The notes under the pieces: generated by a model
The model's input: only the letters and a program-made list of their open reading frames with translations
The model's database searches: none
Told to the model about the DNA's origin: nothing
Program-made: the position numbers and the translations under genes
In this document: positions 59,200 through 64,000 of the stretch, piece by piece
Layout of the letters: every line of letters begins with the position of its first letter
How positions within the stretch are numbered: position 1 is the stretch's first letter
DNA from: Rhodospirillaceae bacterium
GTDB lineage: Bacteria; Pseudomonadota; Alphaproteobacteria; Rhodospirillales; Rhodospirillaceae
Length of the DNA: 64,000 nt
NCBI GenBank assembly: GCA_018666155.1
Contig: JABJAH010000040.1
Span: forward strand, 54,305-118,304
Direction of reading: 5' to 3'

Positions 59200-59273
59200 T
59201 GGAGCGGGTGAAGGGAATCGAACCCTCGTCTCAAGCTTGGGAAGCTCGCGTTCTACCATTGAACCACACCCGC
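59200..59273 (-). tRNA. tRNA-Gly(CCC), copy 2
   Basis: Identical in all 74 positions, CCA included, to the gene at 53706. Anticodon CCC (loop TTCCCAA). Flanks differ from copy 1 at a few positions, so it is not an assembly repeat. Confidence 0.95.
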
Positions 59274-59284
59274 GCATCTCTAGG

Positions 59285-59313
59285 AAACTAGCCAGTTTTC
59301 CCTTGGTTCACAA
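59285..59313 (-). promoter_or_regulatory. Putative sigma-70 promoter of tRNA-Gly copy 2
   Basis: Minus strand TTGTGA, 17-base spacer, TAGTTT, identical to copy 1. Confidence 0.5.
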
Positions 59314-59434
59314 TGATTGGTCTTTGGAGCTGGGCCTGATTCAGCCTTGGCAGGCATAAGGCGGGGCCAGTTTCCCTTTCCGGCGCGAAAGAACATGCGT
59401 ATCCTGCACGCACATCTCATAAGGGAGGCCCGCC

Positions 59435-60622
59435 ATGCTACCTGTGATTGATCAACCATTTCCTCATGACCTCATGCCCATTCCCGACCACGACGAACAT
59501 GCCCGCGAAGACTTTACCGTCACGCTGAAGCTCTACGCGTCGGAACATCTCTATCCTTATGACGAGATCGTTTACGAAAAACGGGCCAAGCCGAAGTTCA
59601 TCAAAGAGAACGGCCGTGAGCCAGAGAATTGCGATGAAGTGCATCACTTAATGATGGACGATCCGTTCACCCAATTCTGGAGCGGCATCGCCCGCAATAT
59701 GCAGGAGTCTCTGTGGGACACTCAAGGCCGCATTGCTGAACGGCAACTCGACCGCATTGAAGCAGAAGCAAAAAAGAACAGCGCAGAACCTATCGGCAGC
59801 CTAACGCTAGACCCGGATTTCAAGACGCCAGCGTACATTGAAGCGGTGGATATTCACGCGATGCCCGGCGGGTACCAGACCACTCTATCTGAAGATGACG
59901 TTTTTCAGGGCGCAGTCTATGACCGTGGCGCCTACTACTACACCAAAGGCATGGTCGGACGGCATGGCCAGGGTGGCGGTACGGCCATGGTGATGGCTGT
60001 AAAAGACCTCTATCCGGACTTGAAGCCGAAGCGCATTCTTGATGTGGGGTGCGCCATTGGCTGGTCGACGGCACCCTTATTGCACGCTTACCCCAACGCT
60101 GAAGTGTACGGCATTGATATTGGCGCAGCGATTCTACGCTACGGCCATGCCCGCTCGGAATCACTCGGCGATAAAATTCATTATCTGCAAATGAGCGGCG
60201 ACGACATCAATTTCCCCGACGGTTATTTTGACCTGGTGGTCAGTGGTGGGGTGTTCCACGAAACTTCGAACAAGGCCGCCAAAAAGATGATCGCCGAAAT
60301 GCATCGCGTCACGTCGCCCGGCGGTGTCTGCATGAATTATGATATTCCTTACGGGGGCGCGTACAACCTGCATGCACAGTTCATGCTCAACTGGGACTGC
60401 TATTACAACGCAGAGCCGTTTTGGCGGCAATGGACGGGCTGGGACCGCACCGAATTTATGGCCAATGGCGGTTTCGACCAGGATATTGTGCAGGAATGGT
60501 GGGCCGACCGGGATCATCACGGAAACTTCAAGCTCTTCAAAGACCCGTTTGATGACCTCCATACATCAGCCCGTGGTGGCATCGGCCGTGTGCATTTCTT
60601 TGGGGCTAAAAAAGCCGCCTAA
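59435..60622 (+). CDS. Class I SAM methyltransferase, cytosolic paralogue of the Tat protein
   Basis: Protein of 395 aa. The N-terminal domain of about 170 residues (IARNMQESLWDTQGRIAERQ) matches the family domain of the protein at 40453. SAM fold: RILDVGCAIGWSTAPLLHAY, VYGIDIGAAILRYG, GYFDLVVSGGVFHETSN, VTSPGGVCMNYDIPYGG. Both share an IHxxPGGY segment just before the fold. There is no signal peptide here, so the enzyme probably acts in the cytosol. AAGGGAGG upstream of ATG 59435. It converges on, and overlaps by 4 bp, the GST gene. Confidence 0.88.
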   Translation: MLPVIDQPFPHDLMPIPDHDEHAREDFTVTLKLYASEHLYPYDEIVYEKRAKPKFIKENGREPENCDEVHHLMMDDPFTQFWSGIARNMQESLWDTQGRIAERQLDRIEAEAKKNSAEPIGSLTLDPDFKTPAYIEAVDIHAMPGGYQTTLSEDDVFQGAVYDRGAYYYTKGMVGRHGQGGGTAMVMAVKDLYPDLKPKRILDVGCAIGWSTAPLLHAYPNAEVYGIDIGAAILRYGHARSESLGDKIHYLQMSGDDINFPDGYFDLVVSGGVFHETSNKAAKKMIAEMHRVTSPGGVCMNYDIPYGGAYNLHAQFMLNWDCYYNAEPFWRQWTGWDRTEFMANGGFDQDIVQEWWADRDHHGNFKLFKDPFDDLHTSARGGIGRVHFFGAKKAA

Positions 60623-61308
60623 CGTAAGGCTAAAACTTCCTGCACTTTGGCAGCGCAGTTCTCGGCGCTGTCATCGCCGTCGTACTCTTGTTGAAAATGG
60701 AACTGCACGGACGGGCGTTGCACCGCCTCGTCGAACCACGCCTCTAGGTCGGCGTTACCAACCCGCCAATTGTAGTCACGCGGCACCGGCTCGGGCACAT
60801 ACTTGGGTACGCAGACATCTAAGTACGTTAAAGCATGGATCGTCGCTGCATCCCCAATGTCGAAGGTATGTTCAGTTGCGGTGTCCGCGTTCATGGTGGC
60901 AACACAGCGCTTCACCTTGGGCCAAAGCCAATTGATGAACTTGGGCCGCGGTGCCTCTGAATAGTCGTCATCGGTGGTCAACTGGGTCGTCGCCTCGAAC
61001 ATAATATCCGCCAAGGCCAAGCGGCGCAGCGCATCCCAGCGCGCTGGGCCCAGCGCCGGATAAAGAGACCTCCCGCCCCGCGCCAAGCTGTCCAAATACT
61101 CAACAATGGCCTGACTGCCGTAAAGCGCCCTGCCGTCGTCCAGGGTTAGGGTCGGCACCTTGTTAAGCGGGTTGAGCGCGGTGATGTCATAGCCAGCGCG
61201 AAACGGATAAACGGCGACGGGTTCGATGCGATCCCATACGCCGGCTTCATGCGCAGTGATCAGCGTTTTGTGGGCGAAGAGATGTATGGGCGTATAAAAT
61301 AGTTTCAC
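60619..61308 (-). CDS. Glutathione S-transferase family protein
   Basis: Protein of 229 aa from GTG 61308 (GGAGG 7 bases upstream). The N-terminal thioredoxin-like domain has FYTPIHLFAHKTLITAHEAG, NKVPTLTLDDG with the cis-Pro, and GSQAIVEYLD (Gln-Ser-type glutathione contact). The C-terminal helical domain runs from about 90. The usual N-terminal Ser/Tyr/Cys cannot be assigned with certainty (Thr or Ser near 6). A cytosolic transferase or reductase; substrate unknown. Confidence 0.88.
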   Translation of the reverse strand: MKLFYTPIHLFAHKTLITAHEAGVWDRIEPVAVYPFRAGYDITALNPLNKVPTLTLDDGRALYGSQAIVEYLDSLARGGRSLYPALGPARWDALRRLALADIMFEATTQLTTDDDYSEAPRPKFINWLWPKVKRCVATMNADTATEHTFDIGDAATIHALTYLDVCVPKYVPEPVPRDYNWRVGNADLEAWFDEAVQRPSVQFHFQQEYDGDDSAENCAAKVQEVLALR

Positions 61309-61436
61309 AGCACGCCTCCTTGAAAGTGTTCGCTGGAGTGTAGGTGAAAGTAGCCTGGTTGGCTAACCCACTCGCTGTGCACCGGGACACGCAACCCTAC
61401 GCTCCCGCGTAAATCAAAATGTAGGCAGGCAGTCTG

Positions 61437-62237
61437 CTACCAAGGCAGCACGGTGCCGTCGAAATTATAGAATGTAGCGGTATCGTTAAGGGTCGCGTTG
61501 TCGATAACAGTAACCATTTCATCCACCGCCAGGGTGGTTGTCCGTAGTGGCATACGACCACGCGCGCGCGCCATCATGTCGGTATCGACCGGCCCAGGGT
61601 TGACCAAGACCACGACGATACCCTGGTCCTTCAAGCTATGAGAAATGTTGCGCATAATCATATTCACGGCCGCTTTGCTGGCGCGATAAAACGGCTGTCG
61701 ATTGCTGGTCGCACCTGCAATGGACCCCTCACTGGAGGTTACGACGGCAACTTTCTTTTCATCACTGGACGCGACATGCGCCGTGAAGGCCTCGGTGATT
61801 TTCAGCGGGCCTTGGGCGTTGGTGCTCATGACCGATGCAAACGTAGCGTAATCGATCGTGCCAAAACGCTGCCGCTCAGGTCGGCCCGTGATCCCCGCAT
61901 TGTTCACCAAAACATCAATGGCGGTGCCTTGGTACTTTTCCGCCAGGCCATCGATTTCCGCGAAATCGTTCACGTCGAGCTCCTCAACGTGAATACTCTT
62001 ATTCGCAGCTGCTAGGCTATTGAGGTCATCCGCCGTCGATGGGTTTCGCGCTGTTGCGATCACCGTATAACCCGCATCCGCGTAGTGTCGAACAAACTCG
62101 AGCCCGATGCCACGGTTGGCTCCAGTAATGAGTACGGTGCCAGCATTCGCCGACATCGAGGTGCTAGCACCCGAGGCAACGGCAAGAACAACCAACGTCA
62201 CAGCAAGGCGACGGAGACGTGGGATACAACTAATCAT
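61437..62237 (-). CDS. SDR-family oxidoreductase with signal peptide
   Basis: Protein of 266 aa. ATG 62237 (GGAG 7 bases upstream) starts a signal peptide: RLRRLAVTLVVLAVASGAS, cleavage likely after SANA. The SDR domain: VLITGANRGIGLEF, VLVNNAGITG, VVTSSEGSIAG, PFYRASKAAVNM (intact Tyr-x-x-x-Lys), VLVNPGPVDTDM. It has an intact active site but an export signal, whereas NAD(P)H is cytosolic. Either the segment is a membrane anchor, or the reaction uses another cofactor pool. Upstream lies a strong hairpin, then the Pmp3 gene. Confidence 0.88.
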   Translation of the reverse strand: MISCIPRLRRLAVTLVVLAVASGASTSMSANAGTVLITGANRGIGLEFVRHYADAGYTVIATARNPSTADDLNSLAAANKSIHVEELDVNDFAEIDGLAEKYQGTAIDVLVNNAGITGRPERQRFGTIDYATFASVMSTNAQGPLKITEAFTAHVASSDEKKVAVVTSSEGSIAGATSNRQPFYRASKAAVNMIMRNISHSLKDQGIVVVLVNPGPVDTDMMARARGRMPLRTTTLAVDEMVTVIDNATLNDTATFYNFDGTVLPW

Positions 62238-62261
62238 CGAGCACTCCAATTGTTCATCACG

Positions 62262-62297
62262 CTCGTTGGAACGGACCGACGCGTCCGTTCCAACGAG
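62262..62297. repeat. Perfect 15-bp inverted repeat with 6-base loop
   Basis: CTCGTTGGAACGGAC and GTCCGTTCCAACGAG flank CGACGC. It falls 11 bases after the Pmp3-type gene's stop and 24 bases before the SDR start (both minus strand). There is no T-run on either side, so a rho-independent terminator is uncertain; it may protect the end of the Pmp3 message or act in the SDR leader. Confidence 0.7.
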
Positions 62298-62308
62298 AGA
62301 CGCAAGAT

Positions 62309-62467
62309 TCAACGCTTAGCGATAATCCAGACGGCGTGGACGATGCCAGGAATGTATCCAAACAAGGTCAGAATAATGTTGATCCAAAACTGACCACCTA
62401 TTCCGACCTGGAGAAAGACCCCGACGGGCGGCAATAGAATTGCAAAGATAAGCCGAACGATATCCAT
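62309..62467 (-). CDS. Pmp3/YqaE-family small membrane protein
   Basis: 52-residue protein with two hydrophobic segments. Seen: MDIVRLIFAILLPPVGVFLQ, then INIILTLFGYIPGIVHAVWI. The family's LPPxGVFLxxG and NIxLTxxGYxPGxIHAxxI patterns are nearly complete. Members are stress-linked membrane hydrophobic proteins. Ends 11 bp before the 15-bp inverted repeat. Confidence 0.93.
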   Translation of the reverse strand: MDIVRLIFAILLPPVGVFLQVGIGGQFWINIILTLFGYIPGIVHAVWIIAKR

Positions 62468-62611
62468 AGTTAGCCCCTTAGATATATGAAATGAAATGTT
62501 CCCCGTAACACTTCTGAGTTTACCAAAAGAGGCGCAGCGCGCTAGGGGTTACAGACAGCCAAACCGGGACTCCACGTTGCAAGACAGCGTCTTTTCGCCG
62601 AAAGTGGCCGC

Positions 62612-63118
62612 ATGAGTTCATCCCTTATTCTATACACCAGCATTATCATGCTGACAGCCGGCCTCGGCACCCTCGCGTGGATCGATTTCAAGACAGGGTA
62701 TTTACCGGATAGCCTTCAAATTGCCCTCACTGTCGCCGCCCTAGCGGTGCTCGCTCTTGGTTCACCAATCGGCGTGACTTGGACGGGCGCGGCCTGGGGC
62801 GCGGCGATCAATGGCTGCACGTTTTGGAGCCTGCGCTGGATCATGACCCGGGTGAAAGGCCGCGAAGCGATGGGGTTTGGTGACGTAAAGCTGGTCGCAG
62901 TTGGCGGCTTGTGGCTCGGGCCCTGGGCCTTGCCCTATGTTATGGCCCTATCGGGGCTTCTAACCTTAGTCGCCGTCGGCGTCGCCGCCCTCATTTTACG
63001 CAAACCGACGTGGCGAGGCGAAATCCCACTCGGGCCCGGACTCGCAGTGGGCATTCTCGCAGCCTATCTCGCAGCTATCGCTGGCGTGACTGGTATCGTC
63101 GGCCCGGCGCCTCTGTAG
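62612..63118 (+). CDS. Prepilin peptidase (type IV leader peptidase, A24 family)
   Basis: Membrane aspartic peptidase of 168 aa, about six helices, lacking the N-terminal methyltransferase domain of longer relatives. Catalytic Asp sites: AWIDFKTGYLPD (D-x-x-x-x-x-L-P-D) and AMGFGDVKLVAVGG (GxGD). It cleaves leader peptides from prepilins or pseudopilins. No pilus or secretion operon is present in the window. It begins a pair with the next gene, 7 bp on. Confidence 0.9.
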   Translation: MSSSLILYTSIIMLTAGLGTLAWIDFKTGYLPDSLQIALTVAALAVLALGSPIGVTWTGAAWGAAINGCTFWSLRWIMTRVKGREAMGFGDVKLVAVGGLWLGPWALPYVMALSGLLTLVAVGVAALILRKPTWRGEIPLGPGLAVGILAAYLAAIAGVTGIVGPAPL

Positions 63119-63125
63119 GACCGCC

Positions 63126-63914
63126 ATGACCACATCGTCTCCTCATATTGTTTGCTTCGCCCCCTATACGGATTGGTCGGTTCATAGCGCCCGACAAGTC
63201 ACGATATTGCATGGGCTGCGACAACGCGGGGCGACGGTAAGTTACGTCACCTGCGACGGCGTATTTTCAGACTGCGATCTGTTTCAGAAAGCGACGGGCG
63301 CCGCCCAGGGTAAGCAGCCAAACTCGTGCCAGGTTTGCCAGTCTTCCGTCGCAGCGCGTTTAGCCGCTTGGAATATGCCCTTTCGCTGGCTGGGGCGCTG
63401 GCTCTCAACGGAAGATTTTGAAGCCGCGGGTCGTTGGGTGGCTAAATTGGAACCCTCCGAGTACCCCACCGCAAAGTTTGGCGATTGGTCCATCGGGGCG
63501 TGGGTGCAGTCGTCAGTCCGAACAGAGCTGCGGTGCAACGTCTTTGACATGGCAGACCCGAAAACAACTTCGACATACGCTAGCTATCTCTATAGCGGCG
63601 CCCTTGCCGCACTGGGCCTCGACCGGCTGTTTGAGGAAGAGAAACCGGATGCGCAGCTGTTGTTTAATGGACGCATGGCGCCGACACGGATTGCTCTCGA
63701 ACTCGCAAAACAAAGGGGGATTCGCACTCTATGCGAGGAACGTTCAGCGGTCGCAGGCAATCTCATCCTTTTTGACAATGTTAATTGCCTCGATATCGAA
63801 CACGTCGATCAGTTATGGGACGAGTGGAAAGATATTCCGCTTAAGCCAAACGAGATTAAAGACATCGCCAACGTCTTGGAAGTGTCTAACGTCAGCGCTT
63901 ATGGAACAAATTAA
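63126..63914 (+). CDS. Possible capsule/glycan glycosyltransferase-like protein, short
   Basis: Protein of 262 aa. Visible: FAPYTDWSVHSARQVTILHG (an N-terminal Rossmann-like start), two Cys pairs in QPNSCQVCQSS, ALGLDRLFEEEKPDAQLLFNG, then ALELAKQRGIRTLCEER, a pattern typical of nucleotide-sugar transferases with a short linker (GxRTxxxER). Full-length enzymes of this layout are usually longer; this frame ends with TAA at 63912 while the sequence continues. It may be complete, truncated or frameshifted. Confidence in function is low. Confidence 0.5.
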   Translation: MTTSSPHIVCFAPYTDWSVHSARQVTILHGLRQRGATVSYVTCDGVFSDCDLFQKATGAAQGKQPNSCQVCQSSVAARLAAWNMPFRWLGRWLSTEDFEAAGRWVAKLEPSEYPTAKFGDWSIGAWVQSSVRTELRCNVFDMADPKTTSTYASYLYSGALAALGLDRLFEEEKPDAQLLFNGRMAPTRIALELAKQRGIRTLCEERSAVAGNLILFDNVNCLDIEHVDQLWDEWKDIPLKPNEIKDIANVLEVSNVSAYGTN

Positions 63915-64000
63915 CGGGATTGCATAAGAGAGGATTTCTGGTTCATCGTAATGACCCGTAGGGGAATGAAGATGAGACAGAAATCGCAGACAAGAGAGAC

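Larger units (their letters stand above)
58130..59314. repeat. Segmental duplication, copy 2
   Basis: Second copy of the block at 52637-53819: ankyrin gene, 37-residue gene, tRNA-Gly and flank, ending after TTCACAAT. Within it, 46 noncoding bases at 58828-58873 differ from copy 1 (53335-53380) at only one position, more conserved than the ankyrin coding sequence beside it. Confidence 0.85.

Noticed and set aside
1..64000. CRISPR array, rRNA operon, replication origin, or complete insertion sequence
   Set aside because: I saw no regularly spaced repeats, no rRNA stretches, no DnaA-box cluster and no transposase with terminal inverted repeats; only the integrase remnant and the phage-type pair are mobile-DNA-like.

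Overview
The window looks like chromosome from a free-living, probably aquatic alphaproteobacterium; the order cannot be fixed from this stretch. Evidence: a sigma-54/PspF-controlled pspABC operon, a TRAP transporter, family-5 solute-binding proteins, a quinoprotein dehydrogenase, GC-rich coding sequence, YVGP-(D/E)-R tails on receiver proteins, and a paired phage-type gene set with an HGG motif. Core housekeeping genes are few (hisI, cysS, argE, an Uup-like ABC-F ATPase, prepilin peptidase, tRNA-Gly). Most of the rest is accessory catabolism and export: orphan solute-binding proteins, nitrilases, amidase, M24 peptidases, metallo-beta-lactamase (MBL) hydrolases, SDRs, VOC proteins and five SAM methyltransferases.

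Layout. 0-3.7 kb: partial SDR, peptide-type binding protein plus membrane protein, methyltransferase. 3.8-7.5 kb: phage-shock locus, with pspF (translationally coupled to a methyltransferase) divergent from pspABC across a clear -24/-12 promoter. 7.5-18.2 kb: ABC-F, RraA-like protein divergent from a second binding protein, two tandem degenerate receiver proteins, TRAP operon, small membrane proteins, cytochrome c. 18.2-23.4 kb: three Tat-exported M24 peptidases and a methyltransferase. 23.5-26.4 kb: phage-like gene pair, VOC protein, and a decapitated histidine kinase abutting an amidohydrolase stop codon. 26.5-35.9 kb: double alpha/beta-hydrolase, SDR + nitrilase pair, small envelope proteins, and three tandem exported MBL hydrolases. 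35.9-40.4 kb: hisI, cysS, argE, thioredoxin-like protein. 40.4-52.6 kb: Tat-signal methyltransferase with a small partner, LytTR regulator, PQQ dehydrogenase, MFS transporter, double nitrilase, xanthine-dehydrogenase-type molybdenum subunit overlapping a Tat amidase. 52.6-59.3 kb: a segmental duplication (ankyrin gene, 37-residue membrane protein, tRNA-Gly) flanking about 4.3 kb of cargo with a dead integrase, an ALDH and a ThDP enzyme. 59.4-64 kb: methyltransferase, GST, exported SDR, Pmp3-type protein, prepilin peptidase, and a possible glycosyltransferase.

Two themes stand out. First, many enzyme-family proteins here have lost diagnostic catalytic residues (two SDRs, a nitrilase and one domain of another, an RraA-like protein, an amidohydrolase, two receivers). 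Second, the duplicated block preserves a 37-residue single-helix protein under evident purifying selection and a nearly invariant noncoding block. These are the best candidates for something undescribed. Start codons were moved inward from the longest reading frame wherever a signal peptide, ribosome-binding site or paralogue alignment supported it.
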